NCBI GenBank assembly: GCA_918807975.1
Contig: OU964931.1
Coordinates: 7,822,251-7,886,250 of the forward strand
DNA from: Aplidium turbinatum
Taxonomy: Eukaryota > Chordata > Ascidiacea > Aplousobranchia > Polyclinidae
Reading direction: 5' to 3'
Length of the DNA stretch: 64,000 nt
Shown here: positions 1 through 12,439 of the stretch, piece after piece
Layout of the letters: every line of letters begins with the position of its first letter
How positions within the stretch are numbered: the first letter of the stretch is position 1
Program-made: the position numbers and the translations under genes
Notes under the pieces: generated by a model
Told to the model about the DNA's origin: nothing
Databases searched by the model: none
What the model saw: only the letters and a program-made list of their open reading frames with translations

Positions 1-143
1 GCTCTTCAAAATACTTGCTCAAGGGAAATCAAACAGTTGTAATCTTTCTTAACACAACTTGAAATCAACTGAAAGATCTGATTACCAGGGAGGATTGACA
101 CAAATTGAAATCAACTGAAAGTATTGAGTGGCATTGGATTTAC

Positions 144-245
144 CTTCGTAGCCAGTCCTCGGAGCCATTGGGAGAGGAGGTTGGTTTTGTTGGAGTCGGA
201 GGAGCTGTTAGAGTACCGCTATGTTCAGCAGGTGAAGAGAAAGCG
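144..245 (-). CDS. Exon of unrecognised gene (last seen)
   Basis: The acceptor is TTTCTATTCCCAG and the donor AAG|GTAAAT. It is entered in phase 2, completing a Ser codon, and read SAFSSPAEHSG...PNGSEDWLR. The opposite strand also has an open stretch (152-255), but its acceptor is poorer and it has no partner exon. Confidence 0.6.
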
Positions 246-3200
246 CTGGGAATAGAAATGTTTAAGACACGAGTCAAACATTGATTTCTGTTCAGCAAAT
301 TCAAAAAAATTCTTTTTTGAAAGTTAGGAATTTCTTAATGAGATACGTGTGCCGAGTTTACAAAACCTCCACTTTACTGCCTTTTGATGATTGACTGACT
401 CGTGCAACTTCAACAACTGACTCGTGTGAAAATAAATTCGTTTGTCCTTCAATGACATTCATCACCTAAAACTGCTAATGAAACCATTCGACAATTCAAA
501 GTGCTTCCTTCTTTTGTTCTCAAATTGTTTTATGGTAGGAGCCAGCTATATCTGAGGTGGACGCCAAAAGTATTGAGTCGATCTCCCAATGAAGTCGACA
601 AATTAGGTTTTGAAAATGACCTCGATATTTACTTCAGCAATCAGCATTTTCACAAGTTTAGATTGAAGTCGAATATTCCCGCTTTCAATGATAAACAACC
701 ACAAAAAAGTTTTTAAAAGCCATGTCTCATCACCTGGTCTCCTCTTCACTGGAGGAAGATCTCAATTTCCTTGAGGAGGTACTTCGGCGTGTCACAGGTT
801 TTTGTTGTTGCAGAACAGCAGCTGTGGGAAGAACCGCGGTGCGGGTGGCGACAACAGACCTAAGCAAGCAGCATTCACAACATTTTCACATTTATACTAT
901 AGTTGTGAATATGGAATAGTACTTTGTACATATTATATACTATAAGTTTACATGTCCCTTCATTGGTCATTAAATAGTTGCACAACCTGGTGTATAGTGA
1001 GTATGTTGTACGACATATGTACTTCAAGATGGTTGCATAAATATTGCAGTTATAAAAATCCGTTTATTAACGTTAACTCGTCAGCTCTAGACGTTGAATC
1101 AATGCAATGGGCATGCGCTTTGGTAGCTGAGATACAGCCTAAAATCACGACATCAAATAAAAACAATAAAAAAATAAAAAAAATTAAAAATATTCGAATC
1201 GTTTTAGTGGTAAATGTTTTTTCAAAGTTAAAAAGTTACTAAAAAAACTTCAGCTCCTGTAGTATTTCACAGCATGCGTGTTATCAACCACTGATATAAC
1301 GAAAGTAGGCAAGCAACCGTATTTGCTCAGAATACAATGATTAATAATTAATTCACCATCGCAAGAGACAGTTTCTATCTTTCACAACACTACGTTTACA
1401 GAAGTTGGAAAATCTTACCCAAGAGAAGATTTGCAGGCCTTTTTCTCAGGAGATTTGGCTGTTTCGTTTAACGCTTCATGCTTGCGTTTCATCTGAAAAG
1501 AAGCCACACATTTAAACAAAGTTGGTAACACTATAGCAAAAACATGTCTATACTAAGAAATAGATATCCCTGTACTAAGGTTATGATTAAATTTGCGGTC
1601 GTGTCACATTAAGTTAAAGTAGTTTAACATTGATTAGACATCTGACGATGTTGTAGCAATCACATATAGGAATGGGTTTGATTCAGCGATGTGACAATCC
1701 CTTCATCGTATTAGTCTTTACTCGTTTATTCTGGCTAGAAAAGCAACCCTATGGCGAATATAAATTTTGATGAAACTGGTGCTGTTTGGAATTGTACTTT
1801 AAATGCATTTTTCGGTACGTCCATGCGGACTACGCCATTGATAAATTAGCGCAGTGATAACAGTGTGAAACATTTTTTGAAGAATGGGTCTTTTTCATCT
1901 TGGCAGACCAACAATGAAGTAAAGTAAGTCTACTCTTGACAATGCTATTTTAGTGACGTTACAAAAACAACAATCAACGTTTGTTACCTGCGAATACCTG
2001 AGATGATGGGTTATGCCGTTTATGACGCGCAGTTTCTTGTTTTCTCGCATTCTTATTTGTTAAATTGGCTTACCGAACGTTTTTAGGTCATTTATTCCTA
2101 GAGGCAGTTTTAATATCACAACACTGACAAGCAAATCTTTAAGCTAAACAAAATCAAGGCATTTAACTATAATGCTGTAAGCCATACAACATCAAAGAAA
2201 TCGTATAAATAGTCTTCCATCTTTCACAACCTTAACTTGAATGCGGACTCACGAATTGTCAAAATCAGTGGCATCACTTGAACGGTATCAGCAAAGAACA
2301 GCAACTACATATACGCAACAGAATATACGCGTATAAGTAACACACAGACAACATCCGTTATAGCGTTCTACCACTTCGTTTAAAGTCCCAGTACTGACTA
2401 ATGCTTTATATAGAGCAACTACCCTATGCTGCGTGCTGACTAGTTGAAATTTACATAATCATTCAGTCGTACGTTGACAAAGTTTAAAAAGAATAACATA
2501 AATTAGTAAAAAGAAATAACTATGGCAATGACAGCAAAGTGTTCGGCAAAGTAAACACATGCGATCTAAGAATAACCTGCAAACAAAGCGAGAAGTAAAA
2601 TAGAGCGACTGTGTAGGCTTTCCAACGATGCAGCTTCTAAACTGGCCGCTTTGACACTGTTCTGTATGTCAATGCTAAAGCCATCTCCTCACACAGGCTT
2701 CTCTAAATACAGCACCACTGATTACCTCAACATTAATCAATAAAATGGTCGTTGTCTTAAGCATGCCGTGCAAAACTGTCAATACTGATACTCTGGCGTG
2801 TTTATATTAGAAAGCGCGAAGACCAGCGCCAAATAACCTTTCGGCACAGCCAAGAACGGAGATTTAATACAGGCCGGTTAAAGCAAGACTACCAGACTTT
2901 TGTGGTTTTAAAACTTTCGCAGCATTTTATCATTTGACAAACGACGTATTAAACAACTTTTTGAAGCAATTAATAAACAACTTAATAAAAAAATAACTGC
3001 GTTAACACATCAGTTACAAAAGTTTCCACAGCTAGACCAAAAGTTTCGTGTTTAAACGGTTCCTGTAGCAAAGCAACATCCAATTATGCGCTAACAAAGC
3101 TTACATTAAATCATCACAGGCACGTTCGCTTTGCTGCCAAGCACCGCTGACAATCTAGCTTGAAAGTGTATGCGACTTTGTATGATCAACCACCACACAA

Positions 3201-6200
3201 TTGTCTGATCGTAAAACGTCAGCGGTTCAGGTCACGGTCCACTGATTACTCACACATGTTGTCCAAGCTCATTGAAAAGCGAGTGAAAGACTGAAGGATG
3301 GATTGCGATACATGCATTTCTTTTGAATTTAAACAATCAGGTTCGTGATGATTTGTCACAGAAACTGCTAATAATGTAAGAAAAATTTGTTTGAGAAAAC
3401 TCAAGTTTTAAGAGTTTTTTCGTTGAACTGAACACGGTAATTTGACGATTGAAATAATTTAACAATAATTCAACAACAATTACTACAACTAAATTGTACT
3501 ACAAACGTATCTATTTCAATTAAATGTGAAAAACTTAAATGTTGAAACTTTACTTAAAAGCTAGTATTGCAATATTACTGCCTAGTATTTCAAATGTTGA
3601 ATTTTTAAAACTAAGTTGAAAAGTAGACATATGGTCTTTCGCTGAAAAAGAAAACACAAGCCACAATATCGCATGTAACTGTGAATAAGTCCTCTCAACT
3701 TATACACTGGTCAACAAAATCGCCTTTTCAAGTTGATTGAACGTCACCAAAAGTTGGAGCAATGAAAGTTCAGCGTTTATCGTTCTGCTTTGGTTAGCTG
3801 CTTAAGATACAAGCAAAACAAAGCAAGCATATTTTCTGTCGGCTGACAACTTACTTTAAAAAACTGTTACAATGTGTCGCCCATTTTCTGTCATTTTAAC
3901 AATAATTCGACGTTTGGCGACGCAAAACCAACGTAAAGTTTTGTAGCATTGTATAACCATCAAAGTTTACAGCACAGGCACTCCAATCGATGCTATTGGC
4001 ATGAGCACTGAGCAGGTATGAATATACACATGGAGTTGAAGTAAGTTTACACAACTGCTGAAAGCTAATAATACATTTGCTTTTTCATGAGGACTACCTG
4101 CCGTGTTGAAGCGAGCAAATATAAACTGAAATCACGTTCAAAATGATAGGCATTTACTTCACGCTCGCACTTTGCCCTTGGGTATTATTTCCTTTCTCGC
4201 TCAACGTTGCACAACCTTTAGCGCAAAGACGCTCTAGTAATAAGAGTTGAACAACAGGCAAGAAAACAGATTGCTCTCTTGCAAGCACAACTAATGTGAA
4301 GAGCGTTTCCTTCAATTCGCCATTCGACTTAATGCATTATGCAGCATACTTGTGCCCTATGCTCGAACAAGTAACAGGAATTTGCTTTCGACTGTATTGA
4401 TCGGCTATACTTTTTGCAAACTCGCACTGCACATAAGCTGAACGAGCGCAGACAAGCACAGTTACCTGAGGTTGGGTGCTAGTACAGCTGGTAGGATTTT
4501 GTTGATATGCATTGATGTAATGCAAAGTGACATCACGTTGATAGAATTAATGTCAGTTTTACTTGACAGTGTGATTCAAACGATCAAATCGCAAAAGAAT
4601 CATTAACGCTTACTTTTACTAAACAAGTATTTTCTTTTCCAGCAATAGCTGCAAAGAATCAAAGATGAATGTAAAAGTAAAAACGTACGAGTTGTTTTAT
4701 TGCTTCACTGTCGTTTTGAACACCATGACAATGCGCATGCTCACAATGAATAACTTGCAAAATACAATTTTCGAAATTATATACTGCAGTGCGTTTATTT
4801 TCAGATTATGGGCATGTGAAACATATATCTGATGACAAAGCGTCAGTAATGGCGAAGAAGATTTCTGTCCAGAGAAAGAAAGTGGGAAGACCATAAAAAG
4901 ATGGCCAGTGTTTGTGAGCCGACATCAGTGCAAGAAAGCTGGACAGAATCAACCCTAACGATAAGGGACCGTGGCCTAAGGGCTGCAAAATCTGGCGGAC
5001 TCCTGCTAGCGTGGACAAACGCCAGGTTTCATCTACTAAAGAAGGAACAAACGGATGATGATTATTCATCAGATGAACGTTACAACTGTAACTAGAAAAG
5101 ATAATAATCCTAAAGAGCACTCAAACTTGTCAGTAATCAGAAAGTATTTGACAGCGTTTGATAACGTAGCTTTTAGAAAAATTGGTTTGAGACAACCCCA
5201 AACGAGAGAATCCACTAACATATATCAGTCAAACTTCACTAATCCTTCTGATAGAAAGTTTTGCGGAATATCCCGAAATTCTCGTTCTTTCTTGAAACCG
5301 CTTTTGTCAAGATGCTTTAAGATGACATAGACAAATGATCATAACACTCGAGGTTTGGTCATTAGAGGTCGGATTTTATATGAACAACTCACAACGGTTG
5401 CCATGCCAATTGCCAAGTCAACAGTTGTGCAAAATAAGCCGAAACTATTTTTTTTTCTTGAAACGATGTTTTTTTTAAGATACTCTATACTAGTCTATTC
5501 GACCTGTAGTCTCCGCTCTTCTAGGTCAGTGTTGGAAATGCAAATCAGTTTTTTACATCAATTCAACGTCTGCGAACGTTAAATCGATGTAAAAAACTGA
5601 TTTACTGGCTGAGTGAGACTGCCTTGTTTCTGCGTCAAACAACTGCAAAGCGACCGAGTCGCATCGTCCCAGGCAGCAAATCAACCGGGCTTTTACATTA
5701 TGTAACATAAGATATTTATTTTGTAATAGTTGATATATCATTTATTTCTGAATCCATTAGGATCGTATTCCCAATATAACTCCACTATTTTTTCAAAAAA
5801 ACTTTAGAACATCCTTGTTACAAGTCATGTATATGATACTCGTATACCGGTAATTTTTATTGCGTTGACCACATGAGCTTGGGGTTTTGGCTGCAAGTGT
5901 TCACGAGAAAGTATTGGACTTTTGGTTCTAGGCTATATTATATTGTGCATTTCAACGGGTCGGCAATCGGCATAAGTTGAAATGTCAAGAGCAACCTGAT
6001 TAGGAAACGTCATGCAATCCCGGATGTCCACGATCATTCCCACAGACGTCAAAACCTCAGACTCTCTTTCAAGGATTCGTAACATTATCATTATCACTGT
6101 TCGTTTAATGGCCTGTAAGCGCAAGTATTGCATTTGATATGGTATAGACTAGTAGTATAATCATGTCCTTGGTAATTTTCTTGAGTCTGCAAAACCTTCT

Positions 6201-9165
6201 GTATACTACTTCCAACTGAAACCAAGGCTAGAGTTTCGACTTTAACAGTTGAAGAGATGAACTCTTGGCAACCAACAATGATATTTTCATATAAACAAAT
6301 AAATGGTATTAATAGCCAATGAGAAGTATTCTGATAGAGTTGTTTTTTTTTTCCAAACAACAAGAGTTAAAGTTATATAGCCTATGATATCTTTCTTGTT
6401 TCATCCTTTGCTCTGGAGCAGTGACAGAGTAACCAGGTAAAGGAAAAAAATACGGCTTGGTTAAAAGTTTTATATACATTTCGATAAAACTACCGTTTTA
6501 ACAAGTATAACGTTATTTTAATTACAGTATATATTAATTGCCAACACAGTGAAAAGTGTATAATGTATATTCAACAAGAACTGCATCGATTATCACACTG
6601 AAATTTAAACATCACAAAAAAAACTTTTGCGCTTCAAGTGAGTTAAGCAGGAACTGTAAAGCACAAATATTACGTCGAATGAATGCTCCCTCTACGTAAG
6701 CAAAAGTACTTCATCACACAACGTCATTTACGCAACAGCAAATAAATGCAGACGCCATGGCAATAACTAACTTATTAAGACGCATTCGACCTTTTTTGAC
6801 GTCGAATCAACGTACTGAATCAGCTGACCTGTTTCACGACGTCAGGTCATAATAATGGAAGAGAGGCATTTAAATGTTTGAAAGACAACAACCTAACGAA
6901 AAATGCTAATCGTACGAACACTTACAGAGACATGTGCTGACTTGGCCAGACCTTAAACAATGCTCTCACAGGTGAATAAACCCAGTCATCTCCACAGCTG
7001 TAGTGATGTGAGAGACTTCAGCTAACAAAAGTACTGGTTGTAAATCGTGAAAAAACGGATTTTGAAAACTGGGGCAGCATTTGAAGCCGCCAACAGTAGG
7101 AAAAACATATGTAAACCAGACAAAAAAAAGTTGCAAATGGTTTTGCTTAGAAACATTAGCATACCTCGTTTGAAAGCGCAGCAGCCCTGTTATAAACTCA
7201 ATTATCACCAAATCGCAAAGCCTGTGGTATTACTACCCAAGTACACAATAAACAGCATGTTTCGTTGCAATATAGGTACTAGAAAGCCCTTAATCAAAGT
7301 GAAAACTCCATGCCCCAGTGCACTGTGATCATCAAAACGTGAAATGAGTAAGCCGCTAATACGAATTATAGCTTCCTTTTGTAATGTTTGAGCTCCAGTT
7401 TGTAGCCTAATAACTGTGCATTATAAACTTGCTATAGTGTAGTCTTTAGAGTATTGGCATTACGCAATCTATTAAAACTAATAAGCAACAACCTCGAACT
7501 TTGATTAGAAAACATTTTAAACTGTATCTTTGCATGGGGTTTGTTGTGTTTTAGGTACACCCACGCACACGTTACAGTGAGTTTACTGTGCAGATAAATT
7601 TGGTTTGTGCTGTAGTTGGTTCAAACAACAGAGAAGCAAATAAATTGAATAAACTCACCATGGTTTGAGAGGTCTTTGGTCTGACTGGCTTCGGTGTGGC
7701 AACATTTGTGGACGTTGATGGAAGATGTGAAGCATGAATCTGCATCGGATCCGGACCTTCTTCCTGATGGAGTTTGGAGATTTTCTTGCCCGGCAGCTTC
7801 TTCTTGTGCAAGCTGTCTAACGTAGCAGAAGCTGAACATTCCCAGAACATATTCTTTGCTCTCGTTATTTGACCCCTGGTCACACAACCAGAGGAATACA
7901 ACGAATACAAATCGACTTCTGGATTTGAAGTTAATTCAGAGCTTTCCGAGCTGGAAGATCTCCCCAAAGTCCGTTGAGATTTTTTTTCCGATAACCGAGT
8001 CCATCTTGTACTGGCAGGAGTAAACATATTTTTCATGACTCTTCTCGAGGTGCCTAAACACGTGAAGCAACAATTTTACTATTTATTTAAAATAAAAATT
8101 AGAATAATATAAATTAGATCTGTATGATACTGAACTGATCTGAATGACATGCGGTAGAACCTTTCATGGAGGAGAGCCTTTTTCGGAGATTTTTAAAATC
8201 TCAAAAAGAAATCACCGAATCGGTTTTCTCCGAAAAAGGCAATTCTGAACTTTTTATACCCATTTAACCAGAATGGCCCGATTCGGTGAGTCCGATTCGG
8301 TGAGTTCCCTATTCGGTGAGAGCCTTTTTCGGTGAGAGCCCTATTCGGTGAGTTTTTTTTTTAATTATTGCGCGCCGTAGCCTAATTATCATGCCGTTAT
8401 AGGGGTTAGGTGATAGGTGTTAGGGGTTGGGGGTTTTTGGGGTTGGGGGGTTTTGGGGTTTTTGGGGTTTGGGTTTTTGGGGGGTTGGGGTTTTTGGGTT
8501 TTTTTTGGGAGTTTTGGGGTTAGGGGTTTTTATTAGGCTACGGTACCCAATAATTTTCAAAAAAAATCACCGAATAGGGCTCTCACCGAATCGGACTCAC
8601 CGAATAGTAGCAGACCCCATTTAACATGCTTTTAATGTTTTGCTTTTATGAGATAACATCAAAACCAATAATGCCCAACAAATTAATCAAACAACAGAGA
8701 AACTCTATTTGGACTGCAATTCCGTGGGGTTTTTACAATTTCAACCATAATTTCTGTTCTCACTACTGATCAATCGATGTTAGATCGATACCTAACAATG
8801 GCACATGTTGGATCATTGGCAAATACACTTAAAGACATGCCAGAAGACGGACACGATCATTGCCTCTCTTGCCTTCTCATCCACCTAATCTTACTTTATC
8901 TAAGTTCACCAACTGGGTATTAGTCAAAATACAGCATAATAAATTAAAGAAAAAAGCAGACAAAAATCACCTGATTCTTTCTTTACAAGTTGACGAAACT
9001 CTACCAAAGATGACGTTGGTTGATCAGATGTTGACCGGCATTTTCGTGCGGTGTTTCTGCTGCTACTCCTAGATGAACAGGAGACCACCTTCACGCTGCG
9101 TCTTCCCCATAACCCTTTCTTGACTTTACAGCAATCACGCTGTGCACTCGCCCCTGATCCTTGAT
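144..9165 (-). CDS. Unrecognised Ser/Lys/Arg-rich spliced gene, partial (five exons seen)
   Basis: I infer five exons on the minus strand: 9165-8971, 8053-7659, 1492-1419, 859-734 and 245-144. Each is bounded by AG and GT, and each junction keeps frame: phase 1 after the first, 0 after the second, then 2, 2 and 2. The joined protein is low-complexity and basic, with Ser runs (SSRSSSRN, SSSSESSE, RSSSSEEET), Lys/Arg clusters (MKRKHEALNE, SPEKKACK) and a Pro/Thr stretch (APPTPTKPTSSPNGSEDWLR). This would suit a nuclear or cytoskeletal regulator, but I recognise no domain and give no function. The gene continues past the left edge (donor AAG|GTAAAT at 144). The start exon was not found above 9165. 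The intron 1493-7658 is over 6 kb and may hide further exons. Confidence 0.6.
734..859 (-). CDS. Exon of unrecognised gene
   Basis: The acceptor is TGCTTGCTTAG and the donor CCAG|GTGATG. The reading is SVVATRTAVLPTAAVLQQQ followed by a basic Ser-rich tail ending SSSSEEET. It joins the exon at 1419-1492 in phase 2. Confidence 0.6.
1419..1492 (-). CDS. Exon of unrecognised gene
   Basis: A 74-bp exon with acceptor TTCTTTTCAG and donor TTGG|GTAAGA, reading MKRKHEALNETAKSPEKK then ACKSSLG. It resembles a nuclear-localisation-type basic stretch. It could also hold a start codon, because ATG directly follows the acceptor. Confidence 0.6.
1493..7658. other. Long intron or intergenic stretch, no clear gene
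   Basis: Over 6 kb between two phase-compatible minus exons. I see no convincing coding exon, only short chance reading frames. It holds a 66-bp imperfect hairpin at about 5541-5606 (arms AATCAGTTTTTTACATC and its complement) and scattered copies of a short ATTCAACGTC/GACGTTGAAT palindrome (near 1090, 3905, 5562 and 6797). Confidence 0.5.
7659..8053 (-). CDS. Largest exon of unrecognised gene
   Basis: A 395-bp exon encoding about 131 residues. The acceptor is CACGTGTTTAG and the donor ACCATG|GTGAGT, a near-consensus site. It begins TSRRVMKNMFTPASTRW, contains a Ser cluster and the stretch GQITRAKNMFWECSASATLD, and ends RPKTSQTM. It is entered in phase 1, matching the exon at 8971-9165. Confidence 0.65.
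8160..8612. repeat. Palindromic element of ATTCGGTGAG units around a G-rich core
   Basis: Repeats of ATTCGGTGAG at 8281-8352 are mirrored by CTCACCGAAT units at 8568-8605. A second hairpin (AGCCTTTTTCGGAGA and its complement) lies at 8175-8250. Between the arms, 8400-8530 is a G-rich strand of GGGG runs mixed with TTTTT and TTAGGGG. No target duplication was identified. Confidence 0.6.
8971..9165 (-). CDS. Upstream exon of unrecognised gene
   Basis: A 195-bp open exon with donor GAATCAG|GTGATT and a weak acceptor (GTTTCACCATAG). It encodes a basic Ser/Arg-rich stretch (VVSCSSRSSSRNTARKCRS) and ends LVEFRQLVKKES plus one base, which the next exon completes as Gly. The weak acceptor makes its 5' boundary uncertain. 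Confidence 0.5.
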
Positions 9166-9360
9166 CTATGGTGAAACATAGAAATACCATCACAACTGCT
9201 CATATTCTAATGTCAAAAGCATTTTGTACGTACCACGCACTAACTGCAGTATTACATTTATGTTAGCTTATAAATACTTAACTAGACTGGTATGAATCAC
9301 AGCTACTATAAGTTATGACTTGCTGAAAGTAGTGACCATTTCAAACACTGCGTCTTACAG

Positions 9361-9512
9361 CTCTACAAAGCAAGAGAGGATATGGAGAACAACAGGTTTT
9401 ATTAGAAATGAGAAATCCCTTAAGGTTTGATGAGCTACACGCAGCTGCATGTGATGACTGTTCTATTATCAAGAGAGGGTGTAGATCGTACAAGAATGGA
9501 ATCACTTTGTAG
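9361..9512 (+). CDS. Possible terminal exon on the plus strand, unrecognised
   Basis: The acceptor GCGTCTTACAG is followed by 49 open codons and a TAG. The reading (GYGEQQVLLEMRNPLRF, DELHAAACDDCSIIKRG) looks more protein-like than the opposite strand. No partner exon was found and it would sit upstream of a minus-strand gene, so it may be chance. Confidence 0.25.
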
Positions 9513-10643
9513 AGACCAGGCGATGATGACCAAGTATTTGAATCAGCATAAACAGCACATTGGGATGGCCTATGTGATAAGTGATTACAAATTGATTTTA
9601 TTCATAATGTCTGTCATGAGACAACTTGAGCAAAATGAGATGCTAAACTTCAAAGGCTGCTGCAAATTAATGTGGTTTCTGCTTCATTTCATTCTACAAC
9701 TTCTGGAAAAGAACCAAACCAATTAGACTCTGGAAAACTAAGTGGATAAAAAGTTACCAAGCCCTGCATTAAAATGATGTAATGTATGTAATATGAAGCT
9801 GTGAACTCCCAGCCTAAGAAATGTGGTCGAACTATGGCGACCTTTATACAAACTATGTCAACACGCAGCTTCAAATTAGACTGGAGGTCGGTCTGTTAGT
9901 AGCTGAAATCGCTAGTATAAGTTGATAGTTTGAGTAGTAGTAAATAAATATAGTCTTTGTGTATATGTTGAGACACTTTTATGGTATTGTTACCATCCAA
10001 ATAACGGACTACATTTTGGCACTTGTGCAGGAAATTCAAAAAGCGTCTGGCAACACTGGTAACAGGAAAAATTTATCATTTCTTTACCAAAAATTAAAAG
10101 TTTTGCAGCGATTTGAGATTCAGTGATCACACTTTGGCAATTTACATTCTCAAAACCACCATTTCAAAAGGGTTTTAAGTAGTCTAGCTAAATTTCAAAA
10201 CGAAATTATGTCAGCCTCCAGCTCGCTATGAGTGAAACATATGAAATAAAAATTTCAAAATTTTGTTTTCATGTTTTCAAAGACTTGGCAAGTGGTGAAA
10301 AACAGCGACTAAAGCGTTATAACTAATTGAGAAATATGCAATATTTTAATGTGATTTGTGTTTTAAAACATTCAGTCATTCAATCATTCCCAAAGATATT
10401 ATATACAGGTTGAGCTTCATAGAAATAATGCAAGGAGCATAGGTATTCTAAAATTGTATCTAAAAGGAACACTGTAATGGGTCAAAACTGTGTGGTCAAA
10501 TGAATTGATACCCCAATTGTGCATTGTAAATATAAAAACTACTCTTCTAAAAAAAATAAATAACCATCAAGTCACCTTGTGCCATTTTAGAAATCACAGG
10601 TCCTTATTAGTTAAAAAATTCTTAAGATATATATACTGTAGCA
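9513..10643. other. No recognised gene
   Basis: AT-rich sequence with only chance open frames. An AATAAA near 9945 could serve the possible plus-strand exon ending at 9512. Confidence 0.4.
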
Positions 10644-10651
10644 ATAAGTGG

Positions 10652-11506
10652 TAGAGCTGGGCGATATTACAATATTTCGAAACGATACGATATTTTTTCG
10701 GCAGCGATATTTATTCACAAAGCTCCGATTTTATCGTTTATAAATGTACTGAAATTATAGCAACATTTTCGCATGCGCAGTGATACAGACATCGCATGGA
10801 CAGACAACCCGGTGTGTGTGCATTATTTACGCATTGCGAGCAGTGTGCATTGTTTACGCATTGCAAGCAGTCTTTGTGATTACGCAATCCTGCTTATTGA
10901 TTCCCAAGTGTTGCATTGTTGCGAAGGATGAAGTCCGGCAAATGCGATAGGAAACTTGCAAGCTGACTGAATTTACGTAGCATAGCGTAGCGGTCATAGC
11001 ATAGTGTAGCGGCCGTAGCCTACGGTAGCTACAGCTAGGTAGATACTTTATTTTGTTTTGCTACTCACAGCTGCATCTCTATTTTGCATTAAAAACTATC
11101 AACAAGGATAGCTGCATCTGTACGTGGTGGCGAGCTAATGCACTGACTTTTCCTACACTTGCAAAAGTTGGAAGAAAACTTCTGTGCATTCAAGCCACCA
11201 GTGTTAGTAGTGAAAGGGTGTTTTCACTTAGTGGCTCAATTGTTTCCAAGAAGACATCGTGCCTAAAACCCTGCAATGTCAACATGCTGACATTTTTGTC
11301 AAAATATCTTTAGTTTGCGACAGTTAAATCGCAGCATTGTTTGCAATAAATGTTGTTCATTTCAGTACCAGTGCTCAGTATGTTTTTCATGCAGTTATAG
11401 AAAGCCGTGCTTTGCAATTCGCCGTAAAATATCGAAACTTAAATAATATCATTTTATTTTTGGTAATATCGTATCGAAAATATTTTACCAATATCGCCCA
11501 GCTCTA
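10652..11506 (+). mobile_element. hAT transposon remnant
   Basis: The ends are TAGAGCTGGGCGATATT and its inverse, and the same 8 bp, ATAAGTGG, flanks it at 10644-10651 and 11507-11514. A plus-strand fragment at about 11120-11313 reads TSVSSERVFSLSGSIVSKK and NVNMLTFL, the hAT C-terminal dimerisation region. At 855 bp it has lost most of its transposase. Confidence 0.9.
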
Positions 11507-11514
11507 ATAAGTGG

Positions 11515-12439
11515 ACCTAATTAGGTAGGAATTGATTTTTATGTACCGTATTCTCAGTTCAAATGCATACACTTGTTCCTGTGATCTCATAATCAGTCAA
11601 CATTTATTAATGTGACAGAAAAACCACAAGGAAAGCTGCACTCTCAAGGCTTCTGTAATTCTATGAAATCAGGTTATTTTCCAATGTATTTTATCACGTA
11701 TTACCACCGCAACGTAGATATTCTGCAGACTAATATAAGAATCATCAGTTAGTGCCAAGGCCAAGATCAAACTTAATAAGCAGAACCTCCAGTAGCGATA
11801 CAGGTAGTTACTTATGATGGTGTAATTCTATGAAGCCAATGTGGGAAAGAAAGCAACTATTGAAACGTCACCATGTAAAAACAAAAATAGACAAGTTACA
11901 TGTGTCCCAAAAGACAAATTGAAAAATAATAAACAATGGGAGAGTTCAACACGTAAAAATGCTTTTTCTCAGAATGATTTGAATTTCACCTTGCATGATA
12001 TATGACAGAGAAAAGGTTTGGCTACTTAGTTTGTCCTTTGGTATTTATTTCTAGAGATATTTGTTAATTCCCCATATATAATTCTTATATCGTAGAATAT
12101 GACTATAGCGACATCTGTTCCAAAGTCCTATTTTTTAACTATAGGTAGAATTCGTCTACAGTGTCTTTGACCGTAGTGACATTTTGCTATGGTGACACTT
12201 TTTCCAAGGTCCCTTCAGGTGTCATGATGATGGTGAATTATACTGTATTGGTACTTAAAAACAATTTTGTGAACAAAATGCGTCGGGCAGTTTTTCATCC
12301 AACTTTGACTGTTTGTCAGTCACTGTATTTAATAGAAAAATAGATTTGACCTGGTTGTCAAATGTACACGTACAGGCAGAAGATATTGCTTCTATAATGC
12401 ATCAAACAGACAATTTGCAAAAGCCATAGATATTTTTTT
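11515..12439. other. No recognised gene
   Basis: AT-rich sequence; nothing identifiable beyond short chance frames. Confidence 0.4.

Noticed and set aside
152-255. Plus-strand terminal exon ending VQQVKRKRWE and a stop
   Set aside because: The minus-strand exon at 144-245 has better splice sites and joins four other exons in phase.
4806-5120. Overlapping frames on both strands around 4.8-5.3 kb as a gene
   Set aside because: Neither strand gives conserved-looking protein or good splice sites.
9427-9726. 99-codon plus-strand frame
   Set aside because: Composition looks random; no family or splice support.
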